Positions 30,204 to 42,241 of a stretch of 64,000 nt of DNA are shown in pieces. The position numbers were made by a program, and so were the translations under genes. The stretch's first letter is position 1. Each line of letters opens with the position of its first letter. Source of the stretch: Gonocerus acuteangulatus (lineage: Eukaryota > Arthropoda > Insecta > Hemiptera > Coreidae); contig OX328128.1 in the NCBI GenBank assembly GCA_946811695.1, positions 81,226,917 through 81,290,916 on the forward strand, written 5' to 3'. The notes below the pieces were generated by a model. That model was not told where the DNA came from, searched no databases, and saw only the letters and a list, made by a program, of their open reading frames with translations.

Positions 30204-32471
30204 TAAGGGTGCGTTTACACCTGATAGTTATTGCAGGATATTTATGTCAGACAGAAATTGTGACTAATGTAAACTGTGAACAATTTCTGTCAGAGATATA
30301 TATTTCTATCACAAGCTATAAGTGTCGACACTTCTATAGAATCAGGTGTAAAAACTGATTATGTACGAAACCGGACACAAATGTTTGTGTGTGAACGGGC
30401 CGTACATTTATCGCAAATTTTAACAAATCCAGAACTGTCGTATACATATCTATGACATAAATGTCTAGCTATTTCCAGTATGTAAACCTTGAAGAGAATA
30501 TGTGTCCGACGCCTGAGATATATTTCCTGCGAGAAGTGTCAGGTGTAAACGCACCCTAGGGGTACGTTCATGGCGAGGATTCATTCTGCGATGCTACGAT
30601 AGCTACTCCGATGAGCGCTGCCCCGATGTAAAACAAACACATGTATTAAGGTGCGAGTGTTCATAGTGAGGATCCTTACTTCCGATGCTATTCTCGCACT
30701 CGCGCAGTGACCGCGGGGAAGAACAAATATTTTGTTTTCTCCTCGCAGTGAAGAGGGAAGCCGCGATGTAGGCCTGACTGTGATTGGTTCCTTCAAAAGG
30801 ACTCTAGTGCGCAGGTCACCTACCCTCTCTCATTACTTCATCTTGTGTGATTATTCTTTTTTGGTTATTTCGTTGTCGAGATGAAAGAAAATTGGGTCTT
30901 TTTGCGAAGATTACATCCAGTTACTTTTGAAGTATTTATTTAGTTAAGTGATTTATAACAGTTACTCGTACTCGCTGATAAGATTACTGATTAGCTTATA
31001 GGTTCTTTGCTGGTTATCTTTTACTACTTGACTCGTTATCTACGGTTATAATTCATATTAGATAATGGCAAGTAATATTTATTAATAAAAAGGTTAATAT
31101 GATCAAAATCAATTCTCTCAACTATGAAAAAAGTTATTAAGCATTAAAGTTGACTGTTTTGCAGGTTATGAAGGATAACAAACAACGATATTTGTAAACA
31201 AACATATTTTATTCCTTTTATCTCTCTCTTTTTTGGATCTTTTACATTTATTAAGCAATACATGATATGCGTTTCCGCTCGCTACGCTACGCTCCACTCG
31301 CTCAAGAAGATATAAGAAAACTCTAGCCAATCCAACTCGCAATTAATAGAATTATATTAATTTAAGCGACTCTAGTCTATCCAACTCGCTAAAATTAATA
31401 GGATTCCATTAATCTTTCCGAGTAAGAAACCAATCCCTTTTTCTTTGTCAGAAACATCGCGAACTAATTGTAAAGGCTCATTTTTTCTCACTAACATAAG
31501 CAGAGCTTTTTCATAAAGAAAAGCTAATTCACTGTTGAAGGTTACTTTACTCCCAGCAGGAACCAATGCAATGGTGAGTCAGCATGAACACCCTCCAACG
31601 ATGTAGAATACATCGGGGCAGCGCTCATGGGAGTAGCTATCGTAGCATCGCAGAATCAATCCTCACCATGAACGTACCCTAAGGGGGCACCTTTTACACT
31701 CATACATATGTTTCCTGTGTAGTCCATTCTGCTTGCAATGAAGAAAGAATCGAAACGCAAAATCGCGGCCTGTGTAATTATTAGAAAAATGTAGGAAATA
31801 AAAAAATGTTCTGCATAGGTTCGAGAATAGATTTTGAGACGGAAAGAATTATGTTTCAACCAGCTAGGAACCAGCGTAGTTTTCGATATTTTTAAAAATG
31901 AAACGAGCAGATTTCGAAAATGCTGCTTGTAAAATAGGTCCTCTTATATCAAAGCAAGATACTAAATTCAGAAAGGCTATTAGTGTAACAGAATGATTAG
32001 CTCCAGCTTTACGATTTTGAACATCTGGTGAGTAGGTTACTTGATGAAATACTATTTTATATAAAGAAATTTTATTAATATGAACTATGTTCTGGAACTG
32101 TACACTTGATATATTTCACAATTGAATTGGTTTCTTTAGTTGTAATTTGTTTTAAATTTCTTCGGTAGTTGTACTGAATGCTTCGGCTATTTCTGTTAAA
32201 TCATGATGTTTTTTTTTTCTTATTTTATCATTATAATTAATACGCTTAACGTCCCACAGCTCCAGTACATATAATTAAGTTCTATAAAATATACTTTTAA
32301 CAAGTATATCCCCCTCCCCCTTTTACACCTGACGGTATAGAAGTGTCGACACTTATAGCTCGTGATAGAAATATATATATCAGACAGAAATTGTTCATTG
32401 TTTACATTAGTCAGAAGTTCTCTCTGATAAAAATATCCTGCAATAACTATCTAAGTGTAAACGCACCCTTA
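30204..32471. mobile_element. TIR element E (interrupted by D1)
   Basis: The outer ends are long inverted repeats of about 150 bp. The left part (30207-30355) begins GGGTGCGTTTACACCTGATA and includes AAGTGTCGACACTTCTATAG. The right part (about 32322-32468) is its inverse. A similar inverted end also occurs at 30541-30556, just before D1, so the left 350 bp could be a small complete E element with a second E copy to the right. Flanks are TAA (left) and TTA (right), suggesting 3-bp target use. There is no transposase. Confidence 0.7.
30560..31679. mobile_element. TIR element D, copy D1, nested in E
   Basis: Inverted ends of about 85 bp: left GGGTACGTTCATGGCGAGGA, right its inverse ending CGTACCC, with AGCGCTGCCCCGATGTA near the inner limit. 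Flanks are TAG/TAA. It contains an ATG frame near 30882 (MKENWVFLRRLHPVTFEV) that soon stops and is shared with D2. It also has a module CGTTTCCGCTCGCTACGC, then AACTCTAGCCAATCCAACTC, shared with element F at 4370-4420. It is larger than D2 by about 550 bp of internal sequence. No transposase motif is recognised. Confidence 0.8.
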
Positions 32472-32660
32472 GGCTAGATCAAAATAGTCTAGAACTCACA
32501 GCTCGGAGGTCACGCGATCGACACTGTGAACCCGAACAGATACAGATTTGCGTCATTAGATGTTAATATTACTTATTTGGTTTCTAATTTATTTTTGCTT
32601 CTCTCGATGCGGAAAGTAGGTGCAGAAAATAGTTAGTAAATAAAAATATATGAACTAAGA
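32472..32660. other. Unassigned gap between E and A4
   Basis: No feature recognised. Confidence 0.4.
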
Positions 32661-34143
32661 AATTCATGTCTATTAATAAAATATTTTTTTCTAATCCTCC
32701 TTTAACTCCAAACGTAATCAAACAATTTAAACATCGTGTTAATATGAATTTAAAAAAATGTTTCAACTGAATCCCACTATTCTAAGTACCCTAACGAAAA
32801 ATTTTATTCGAAAACTATATTTCCACTTTTCTCGAAAACGGTTAAAGCTATCGCATTAAAGATGGTTTCATTCGTTTTCATAGGCCAATAAAACTAAAAG
32901 TCCGACTCGCAGGAACTGCGTCATCTTAGCGCGGCTACGTACATCTCGAAGAAATGGAATAGATTAGCATCACAAATCACAGGAAACTAACAGTAGCCAA
33001 CTTACACAGAAACGGATAATTCTTAATCTGTATAAGTCAATACAATTACGTACTGAAAACGTACTTAATCTTTGACTACTGCTAAGAAGGCTCTATTCTA
33101 AACTACCAAAAATGCGTTGTCATTTTAAGTATCTTGTTTTACTAGCAAATTCGTTTTACTGTTATAATCAACTGTAAATATGTGCTTTATGGCGAATAAA
33201 ATTCCATTCTGTCGTGGGTTAAATCTTTCTATAAAATAAGAAATAACGATAACTTCAGTTAGAGGCTATGAGGAAGGTTAAATAGATAGGAGAATTCAAA
33301 ACAAATGACGTAGTTTGTTGATGTATAATTAGCCACAGCCATCTTTATTACCACAGCCACTACAGACTTATTACCAATACCTTTCACCGTTTCTTAGCTT
33401 ATTTTACAACAATACTAATTTTACTGATAAATGCAACTTAAAACAAGAAACAACCAATTAAAAAGTGAGATAAAGAAAGAGAAAAACCGTTTCGAAACAA
33501 CAAAACAAACACTTTTTAAGTTTTACGCGCTTATATCTCTGATTGACGTTGCCCCATCGAATATTGCTTCAGAACCTTTTTTGTAGAGAATTTAGTAAGC
33601 ATTCGAATGGTTGCCTTCCACTTACTACGATTTTCCAACCGTCATCGAGATATTTACGAAAAATGTATGAAGATCCGAAATCTTTTCATGTCTATTAATA
33701 AAATAATTTTTTTCGCATACTTCCATAACTCTAAATATATCCAAAATTTAAACATGTTAGTTGGGATTAATTTCCAAGTTGTAGAAAATATTTCATTTGA
33801 ATCCCGTGATTCTAAGTACTCACAAAAATATAATGACTTACAAAAACATTGATTCCACTTTTCTCAGGAATGGTTACAGATATCGCCTTATAAATGGTTT
33901 CATTCGTTTTCTTATGTTTAGAAACCTATAAAACAAGTAACTGCAAGCATATGAACTCAAAAACGTAAGCGTTACGATTTTTTTTGCGCGAATTTCGCCA
34001 CAAACGCTATCTTCTAGTGGGCGGATTCTGCTAGTTAACGAACTTGACCTTTCAAATTAGACGACAGATTTTTGTACCAAATTTCGTTAAAATCGGACCA
34101 TTTTTGAGCTTGCTAGAGCGCGAACAGACAAGCATATATATAA

Positions 34144-34206
<63 letters not shown>

Positions 34207-34640
34207 CTTATTTGGGCCACCTATATTTTCGTGATCTATAGGGTCTGAAACATGAAAGTTTCTAGTCGGCACTTCCGGATTGCGTCGTGAGGTCAACATC
34301 ATAAGCGGGTTCTACCTATGGAGATAGGGAGTAACTGCGCTAAAAACGAGTACTTGAAAGCATATGAAGTAAGCGTAATGATTTCTTTCGCGCGAATTTC
34401 GCTCCAAAAACCATGTTCCGGTGAACGGATTTTGCTGCTTACCAAACTTGACCTTTCAAATAAGACGAAAGATTTTTGTGCCAAATCTCATCAAATTCGA
34501 ACCATTATTCACTGAGCTAGAGCGCGATCAGACAAATTTTCTAGTCTGCGCTTCCGGATTGCGTCATGAGTTCTACCTTACAAGCGGGGTTCGTCCCTAT
34601 GGAGGGAGGAAGGAACTTACACATGGAGGGAGGAAAGTCG
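32661..34640 (-). mobile_element. HINE-like family A, host copy A4 (split by A3)
   Basis: The left part (32661-32895) carries TTCATGTCTATTAATAAAAT, then CTTTTCTCGAAAACGGTTAA and GGTTTCATTCGTTTTC. The right part (34346-34640) resumes exactly where the family consensus does (CGAGTACTTGAAAGCATATG) and runs through GGATTTTGCTGCTTACC and CAGACAAATTTTCTAGTCTG to a decayed terminus GGAGGGAGGAAGGAAC. It has lost its (TA)n and its CGGACTTTT side. Confidence 0.75.
32896..34345 (-). mobile_element. HINE-like family A, copy A3 (complete, nested in A4)
   Basis: Starts AAAAGTCCGACTCGCAGG and ends GTAACTGCGCTAAAA, with (TA)n at about 34139-34201 and the same internal blocks as A2. A2 and A3 are very alike (AACTGCGTCATCTTAGCGCGG, ACGTACATCTCGAAGAAATG in both), suggesting a recent common source. 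The flanks are A-rich, so the target duplication is ambiguous. Confidence 0.85.
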
Positions 34641-34645
34641 GATAC

Positions 34646-35869
34646 ACTTTCAACTTGTAGAGAACTGATCAGTAATTTTATTTTTATAAAACAAAAAATA
34701 CTGCCCTTTTTAAAAATACAAATATAATGAGATATTTTATATTTGCATAACTGGAAGGAGAGGTGAGAGAGGAAGAGAGGGATAAAACCGCAGAGGTCTT
34801 GCCCTCAGCTATTGTCATGCCCTCTATATTGATTTTCCTGACCTTCAACTCGGCTCTTCATATCCAACATCCGAACATCTTCATGTACCTGCTTCATCCG
34901 GGTTCTTGGACAGTAACCATCCATCAAAACCTTGATGACGCCAGGCACCAGGCACTAATCACCTGCACAGATCTTTCTAGTACAAATTTATAGAACAACA
35001 ACAATAATATGTTGTCCTATAAATTTGTTCATATTATGAATGAATAACTACATAATAATACTAGCTGAATGGCCATGCTTCGTAGTAGTTATTTTATTGC
35101 GTTAAAAAATGTATCATCAAAAGTTACGCTACTATATTATTTTGTGCAGTTTGTTATAGCACGGTTCCCGTCATACTAGTTATTCATCAATTGATAAGTA
35201 ATCATAGTGTAATGTTTCTTGACACTGGGACGCTCTGGACCAGTGTCAACAAAAAGATATCGTAGAGATAACCCTTTATCTATAGGTTAACAGTAACAGC
35301 AGTTTTACCAGTACAGGTTAAAATTCGTTGTCAATAAATAGACACTGAAATTTAAAAATTTATGTTTCCAAGATGTCATTTGGAAACACCCATTATATTT
35401 GAGAACTTTACCAAGAAGTGTTCTGACTGGGTATGCTGTTGGGTGAGGAGGCTGTGCAAGGTTTCGGGATATTATTACCTCGGGTGGACCATCATTTCTA
35501 GTAATTCAAGGTCTGCCTTCATAGTTGAAATTAACCGCAATTACAAATAATACTATGAAATAGTATTATGTATATACATATTATATATATACATATTATT
35601 CGTAGTTAATAATAAATGGACGTTAAAATTTAAATATTTATTTATTTAATTATAGAGTTCCGCAACTTAGGGAAGAAACTCTTTAAAAGCAGTCAACTGA
35701 TAAATATGTCTTAGTACCTACCAATAAAACATGAACAAAAATACAACAAATAAATAAATGAGAAAGAAACTAAGGAAATAAATGATAACTGTAACAAAGG
35801 AAAGAAAAATATAGAATAAAAAACATAAATATATATATATATACATTCTAAGGGATAAAATTTAATTAT
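34646..35869. other. Unassigned
   Basis: Includes a 76-residue plus-strand frame (34763-34993) without a recognised domain. A small inverted pair GACACTGG...CCAGTGTC lies at about 35220-35247, and ATATATACATATTA repeats near 35570. Confidence 0.4.
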
Positions 35870-36605
35870 TTACATTTTGGAGTATAACTTTGTGTGTTTT
35901 AGATACCTGAGTAGTGTACTAAAGTGTGGGCTACCTTCTGTCAGTATGTCGTGTAAGTCATAAGGTATGGTCAGGTTATTACGCTGTCTGCAGTTGGTAA
36001 GTATATGTTTAACGGTCAGAGTCTCGTTACAATATCTACAAGTTGGTCTGTCCTTTCTGCCTAGTAGGTAGGAGTGGGTAAGTAAGGTGTGTCCAATACG
36101 AAGCCTGGATAGGATGACTTCGTCCCGACGAGAGAAGTATTCATTTTTCTAGGCCTTCGTTGTATTTTTAATTTCCCTCAACTTGGCATCAGTTTTTAGC
36201 CACTCATTGTCCCACTCGTACAGTATGTTAGTTTGTAATGTTTTGTATAAGTCCGATGAAGTCACAGTTTTCAAATCAAGCGTAGGTCTTTTCGTCGCTT
36301 GTTTCGCTAGTAGGTCTACAGCTGTACTGAGTTTAATGTCCTCATGTCCTGGTAGCCAAATTATTGTTCTGTAATATGTATATTTGTGAGAATATGTTGT
36401 TTATAATGGGATGTTTACTGAAAATGTTTCGCATGGAGAGCAAAGTACTTAAAGTGAGTACAGATAGCAACGCTGTCGTTTCCTCTGTCTTGAATGTTTG
36501 TCAGTGCTAACTGTATACCGTATAGTTCGGCTGTATTTATGGTCGTTTCGTCTGGTAGTTTTAGTAAGTAAGTGTTGTTGTCAACAATGGCAGCTGTCGC
36601 TGTTC
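35870..36605 (-). pseudogene. LINE RNase H and C-terminal zinc motif fragment
   Basis: The minus strand from 36605 gives an RNase H-like stretch: LLKLPDETTINTAELYGIQL, then ALTNIQDRGNDSVAI, with the conserved TAEL glutamate. After frame changes it gives WLPGHEDIK-like and VDLLAKQATKRP-like pieces. A longer frame (about 36273-35870) then reads EVILSRLRIGHTLLTHSYLL, then CRYCNETLTVKHILTNC (C-x2-C...H-x4-C), with one in-frame TAG. RNase H followed by this tail is the C terminus of an I/Jockey-group LINE. Several stops make it a dead fragment. Confidence 0.75.
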
Positions 36606-36976
36606 CGAATTTAAATATTTAAATATAAAATAGATACAGTGCAGTAACAGCTGACCTGTTATCGTCATAGCAACGCATGCTGCCAAGGCGTGCATGCTCT
36701 CTTTAAAACCAATTAAAAATTCAAACCACTCTAAAAATACTTCAAAATTTGAACATAAAAAAAAACAAAACTTTCTTAGTGAGTGTCTACATCCTAAACG
36801 GAGTGTCAATTAAAATTTCAAATTTTTCTGCCAAGTGGTTTGGGCTGGGCGATGATAGGTCAGTAAGTCAGTGAGTGCTGGTAGATTTCCGAATACTAGT
36901 TCGATCACAGATATAAATTTTGGGCTGTCCAATATGGCAGGATATGCTGAACAGAGAAAGAGTATGAGAAGATGCA
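36606..36976. other. Unassigned
   Basis: An 82-residue minus-strand frame (36561-36809) partly overlaps the LINE relic and shows no known motif. Confidence 0.4.
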
Positions 36977-38417
36977 AATCCTGGAATTTTTTTATTTTTA
37001 TATTTATTTATTTCGAATTTACAACAATGTATAAGGTACATTTCTAGTAAATTATTGCAAGCTTATATGACATGGATGAACATGAGGTGGGAAGCTGCAC
37101 AGTTGTAGTACCCACAAGACAGAATTTATTTTTTCACAGATCTACACTTTCTAGAGTTGATCTCTTGGCCACTTGCGTTTTAGTCGGCGAATGGGGTTGT
37201 AAGGAATGTGCTGGGAGGATAGAGAGTTTATTAAGGAGTTAGGATGGCCGTGTAGGTTCGAATGGAATTTGCGGTAGAGGGATTTGGCTAGAGGATGGAT
37301 AAAAGGGATATTAAGGTCATTATGGAGGGTCAAATTGGAGACATAAAACGGAGCATCCGTTATTTTCCGGAGAATTTTAGACTGCATGGATTGGATTTTG
37401 TAGGAGTTGGAAGGCTTTGTGGAACCCCATAGTTGAATTCCGTAAGTAAATATTGGTCTGAGAATGGTCATGTAAATGAGACGTTTGTTTGTTAGTGTGA
37501 GATTAGATCGTTTGTCAAGTAAGTGTAGTAATAGTCTGTACCGTCGGCTGATTTCTTGTCGCTTCTGGGTAATATGTGGCTTCCATGTTAGTCGTTTGTC
37601 AAGTATTAGTCCTAGATAGCGAATTTGGGATTTTTGCGGAATTAGAGAACTATGGAGGAACACTGGAGGGCAGGATGATCGCCTGAGGGTAAAGGTTGAG
37701 TGGCAGGATTTCTGAGGGTTAACTTTGATTCTCCATTTACTGAGCCAGGGTTCGATCAGTCCAAGGTGTTCCTGGAGAGACTTGGATGTCAGAGTTGGGT
37801 CAGAACTGCAGGAGAACAGAGCTGTATCATCGGCGAACATATGGAGGGATGTACCGGGGTGAGTTGGGGTATCAGCCGTATATGTGAGGTATAGGACAGG
37901 ACTCAGGATTCCGCCTTGAGGTACACCTGCAAGTTGGGGGAAAATGGGTGAGGATGAAGTACCATAGGAAACTTGGAAGAATCTGTCGGAGAGATAGGAT
38001 TTTATTACGAGGTAGTAGGTTGATGGGAGAATTTGTTTGAGTTTGAACAGCAAGCCCCGGTGCCACACCCGATCAAAAGCCTGGGCTACGTCGAGAAAGA
38101 CACCAGAGCAATACTGTCCATTCTCAAAGGCTGTGGAGATCAGATCCACAATTCTGTGGCATTGATGAATGGTGGAATGGAGTTGACGAAAACCAAATTG
38201 GGAAGACGGGATTTTGGGAATAAGAATGGGGTAGAGGCGTTTGAGTAAGAGTTTTTCAAGAATTTTCCCCAATAAGGGTAGTAGGGCAATAGGGCGATAG
38301 GATGTGAGGTGGTGGATAGGTTTTTTTGGTTTAGGTATCATACGGATTAAAGAGAATTTCCAGAGGAGGGGAAAGTGGGTAGTTCTGAGGACAGCATTAT
38401 AAATGTAATCCTGGAAT
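36977..38417 (-). mobile_element. 5'-truncated Jockey-like LINE with 11-bp target duplication
   Basis: AATCCTGGAAT occurs at 36977-36987 and 38407-38417 and flanks the element 36988-38406. On the minus strand the element begins inside the reverse transcriptase gene and ends with a 3' UTR and an A/AATA-rich tail (AAATAAATATAAAAATAAAA) next to the left duplication. 5' truncation, a 3' tail and a variable-length duplication are the standard outcome of target-primed reverse transcription. A related copy lies at 60771-61198. Confidence 0.92.
37151..38406 (-). CDS. Jockey-clade reverse transcriptase (5'-truncated, frame intact)
   Basis: The frame is open from the truncation point: LRTTHFPLLWKFSLIR precedes the internal Met at 38341, so that Met is not the true start. 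Motifs in order from that Met: SYRPIALLPLLGKILEK (14-30), SSQFGFRQLHST (46-57), FLDVAQAFDRVWH (82-94), AGVPQGGILSPVLY (138-151), the catalytic FADDTALF (169-176), WRIKVNPQKS, IRYLGLILDKRLTWKPHI and RPIFTYGIQLWG. The C terminus ends KRKWPRDQL and a stop, without RNase H. The enzyme would copy LINE RNA at a nicked chromosomal end. The endonuclease and ORF1 are absent, so the copy cannot move alone. About 420 codons without a stop indicate a young insertion. Confidence 0.92.
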
Positions 38418-38649
38418 AAAAACTATTTATTTTCTCAGCGGAAACAGGGAAGGCTAATAATGTTTCTGCCTATGGGCTCTACAGCAGCCATTTTATCTAA
38501 ATGACAGCAGTGTTTATTCCAGCTCCAGCACAATGCATTGATTCTGTGGGATCAATGTTCAATTCATTACCATTCCAATACTTAGCTTTCTTCAGCGGAT
38601 GTCTTGCGAATGTCGTGTAGCGTTTATTCGGGAATTACTTAGAGCACTA

Positions 38650-39578
38650 GCTTTGGTAGTGACGCGGAACACTTGTCTGGGAAATGACGTAGATCACTTG
38701 TCTAGAGAATGACGTGGAACTCTTGTCTGGAGAATGACGTGGAACACTTGTCTAGGGAATGACGTGGAACACTTGTTTGGGGAATGATGTAGAACACTTG
38801 TCTGGGGAATGATGTAGAACACTTGTCTGGGGAATGATGTAGAACACTTGTCTGGGGAATGATGTAGAACACTTGTCTGGGGAATGATGTGGAACGTTTG
38901 TCTGGGGAATGATGTAGAACGCTTGTCTGGGGAATGATGTAGAACACTTGTCTGGGGAATGATGTAGAACACTTGTCTGGGGAATGATGTAGAACGCTTG
39001 TCTGGGGAATGATGTAGAACGCTTGTCTGGGGAATGATGTGGAACACTTGTCTGGGGAATGACGCAGAACACTTGTCTGGGGAATGATGTAGAACGCTTC
39101 TCTGGGGAATAATGTGGAACAGTTGTCTGGAAAATGCCGCAGAACACTTGTCTGGGGAATGATGTGGAACGCTTCTCTGGGGAATTATGTAGAACACTTG
39201 TCTGGGGAATGCCGCAGAACACTTGTCTGGGGAATGATGTAGAGCGCTTCTCTGGGGAATGATGTAGAACGCTTCTCTGGGGAATGATGTGGAACGCTTG
39301 TCTGGGGAATGACACAGAGCACTTGTCTGGGGAATGACGCAGAACACTTGTCTGGGGAATGATGTAGAACGCTTCTCTGGGGAATGATGTGGAACGCTTG
39401 TCTGGGGAATGACGCAGAACACTTGTCTGGGGAATGATGTAGAACAATTGTCTGGGGAATGATGTGGAACGCTTGTCTGGGGAATGACCCAGAGCACTTG
39501 TCTGGGGAATGATGTAGAACGCTTGTCTGGGGAATGATGTATAACGCTTGTCTGGGGAATGATGTAGAACACTTGTCC
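38650..39578. repeat. 25-bp minisatellite, about 37 copies
   Basis: Tandem unit around ACTTGTCTGGGGAATGATGT, exactly 25 bases in most copies, with C/T and A/G variants. Because 25 is not a multiple of three and the unit has no stop on the minus strand, long frames (up to 292 codons, PQTSVLHHSPDK-like) appear in all three minus frames. They are not genes. Confidence 0.95.
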
Positions 39579-39624
39579 CTTAAACCTATATCGGGCGTAA
39601 TGTTTCTATTGCAAGGGCAGGTGG

Positions 39625-39722
39625 TTTTAGCGCGGTTCCTCCCTTCATAGGGCGGAACCCTGCTTATAAGGTTGACCTGGTTAAACAATCCGGAAGTGCC
39701 AACTAGAAAATTTTACGTTTCA
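39625..39722 (+). repeat. Family A terminal fragment
   Basis: TTTTAGCGCGGTTCCTCCC, then GCTTATAAGGTTGACC and CAATCCGGAAGTGCC, is the 5' hairpin end of family A read forward, with no body behind it. Confidence 0.7.
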
Positions 39723-41669
39723 GTGAAGCCGTTCACTGATATAATCGGAATACGTCTTTTGGTAAACTATTTTATTATGAAAATGCGAAGAAAGTAGTTC
39801 TTTTCTTACGCAGATTTTTCCTAAAAAACCAGAAAACATTTCATTTGACCATCACAGTAAAGGGAGGTTGAGCTGCAGGTTATTTTAGTGTATTTTTGAA
39901 GACTAATTTGGCTCAAACACAGAAAATATATTTATTGATAATGATAATTGGCCCAAATTTACCAAATATTCAAGGGCTTAGAAACGTTTCCATTTTTTTT
40001 TTTTTTTTTTTTCATGATTTTGGCTGTGGGTGATTATTACACATCTATAGAGAGTAAATATGTACTGGTTTGGGCGATAGAGCTCTCTGAGAGTGATCAA
40101 CATTATGTCCTTTGCGATTTCGCAAAATCAGTGCTTTTACTATTTATTTCATTTTTTTTTTTTTTTTTTTTTTTGCATTGAGCTGATTCATCGATTAGCG
40201 ATATTTTAATTTTAATTTAATTTCCTAGACATCTAAGGTTCTCAATTTTTTTTTAGACCTTAAAATGACGGGTGCGTCCGAATACGTTACTCTTGGATTG
40301 CGCCTGATTCAGGGTTATTAAAGGCGTGTACCAGAAAAAAGATAAGTCTTTACAACCGTCTGAGAGGTTGAAGGGTTGTTGAAGTCTGAAGTAGAAGGAA
40401 AAAGAAGATTACAGACAATCTATAAGAAATAGCAAGTAGACCTGGTTGATTTAGGATCGGCCATCTGCAAAAGGGAAGCAGACAGCTATCTAGATATCCT
40501 GGAGGTCCAACTATTTCTTCCCTCTGCAAAAACAGGGAAGGCTGATTATTTGTCTGCGAACTATAGGAATCCATTTCCTTGCGCATGGCTGCCTATAGCA
40601 GACGTTGCTGTCTTTAGTTCAGTTCAAGCACCTTCAATCGATTTCACGAAACTGGAGCAAAATATGTCTAGCTTTATTCAATCATGAATCAATTTCTGCT
40701 TGAAATCCGCAGAATTATCACTAAAAATAATTAGTTCCTCGCACTTTGATGAAAATTTTAGGATTTGGGTTAGTTACTGACATAACTCTCTAACAAGCGG
40801 TGTGTTGTAACCTGTAGTAACTACTACGAATTAAAACCAAAATTTAATGTTATATCTTTATCCATTTTAGTTGTAAATTTGTGTTAATCTACCTCTAATT
40901 TAAGCTTTGGCTATAACACACACTTACCAAACATATCATTCGCCCGTTTCTGTTTTATCATATCTTTTGTATATATTTATTTATTTAAACTAATCTGTTT
41001 ACAGGATTTAACCTATACAGATGGAGTTGGAACAGATAATTGAATATAATATACAAATCATTACAGTAATAATAATAAACTTTAAAATAATCATAAAAAG
41101 TGATTACAATGCTTCTGTCTCAATAATCAATAATAAGTTTAACTAAAAACACTGACAATACCGGCTAAATATTTACAATGTATGCAAATTTTATATTGAA
41201 CATTCTAAAATTTTACAACCTTACACATTGAAGAGTTTTAAAATAAAATACCTTTTAATATTATTGAACTATCCAATAACTATCCAGCATACCGTGATAT
41301 TTGTCTACAAACTATTTTCTAAAACATTTAGTTCCGAAGAGAAGTGAAATCTGAATTTTCTAGTAAAAAAAAAAAAAGTTAAAAAATACAGTCAATTTAC
41401 AAATCTCACAGAAATTATTGAACTAAAAATTAATTAAAAAATTATTAGGTTGTTTTGTTTTTTGTCTAAGCCTGATTGTGGTAAAATGTTAAGTTTATTT
41501 ATACGTCCATTAAATATATTTTAACACACCAATAGCTGAATTGTTTATAAATCTATAATAAAGACTGAACTGGAATAGCTGATGTCTATGTCAGAGAAAT
41601 TGTACACTAAACGACTAATTAAATTTATTGACTCTCCTAGTCCTAAAGGCGACCTTCTATCCTTCTTCC
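39723..41669. other. Unassigned, with two poly-T runs
   Basis: T-runs at about 39992-40010 and 40152-40174. Frames crossing them or in the 40350-40586 area show no known motif. AT-rich from 40960 on. Confidence 0.45.
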
Positions 41670-42241
41670 TAAGGGTACGTTCATGGTGAGGATTCATTCT
41701 GCGATGCTACGATAGCTACCCCGATGAGCGCTGCCCCGATGTAAAACAAACACATGTATTAAGATGGGAGTGTTCATAGTGAGGATCCTTACTTCCGATG
41801 CTATTCTCGCACTCGCGCAGTGACCGCGGGGAAGAACAAATATTTTGTTTTCTCCTCGCAGTGAGGAGGGAAGCCGCGATGTAGGCCTGACTGTGATTGG
41901 TTCCTCCAAAAGGACTCTAGTGCGCAGGTCACCTACCCTCTCTCATTACTTCATCTTGTGTGATTATTCTTTTTTGGTTATTTCTTTGTCGAGATGAAAG
42001 AAAATTGGGTCTTTTTGCGAAGACCACATCCAGTTACTTTTGAAGTAGCAGTAGTGATTTATAACAGTTACTCGTACTCGCTGATAAGCTTACTGATTAG
42101 CTTACAGGTTCTTTGCTGGTTATCTTATCTGTTAAAGGTTACTTTAATCCCAGCAATCGATATAGAATACATCGGGGCAGCGCTCATCGGAGTAGCTATC
42201 GTAGCATCGCAGAATCAATCCTCACCATGAACGTACCCTAA
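41670..42241. mobile_element. TIR element D, copy D2, TAA target duplication
   Basis: The element is 41673-42238, flanked by TAA on both sides. The ends GGGTACGTTCATGGTGAGGA and its inverse match D1, as do the GACCGCGGGGAAGAAC and MKENWVFLRR-coding stretches. It is an internally deleted relative of D1 (566 bp against 1120 bp). The two copies together define the family ends and a 3-bp TAA target. Confidence 0.88.

Noticed and set aside
37700..38248. Plus-strand frames over the Jockey-like reverse transcriptase
   Set aside because: Antisense shadows of an intact minus-strand frame.
38694..39688. Long minus-strand frames of 81-292 codons
   Set aside because: They are translations of the 25-bp minisatellite in each frame, with no start context and no gene-like ends.
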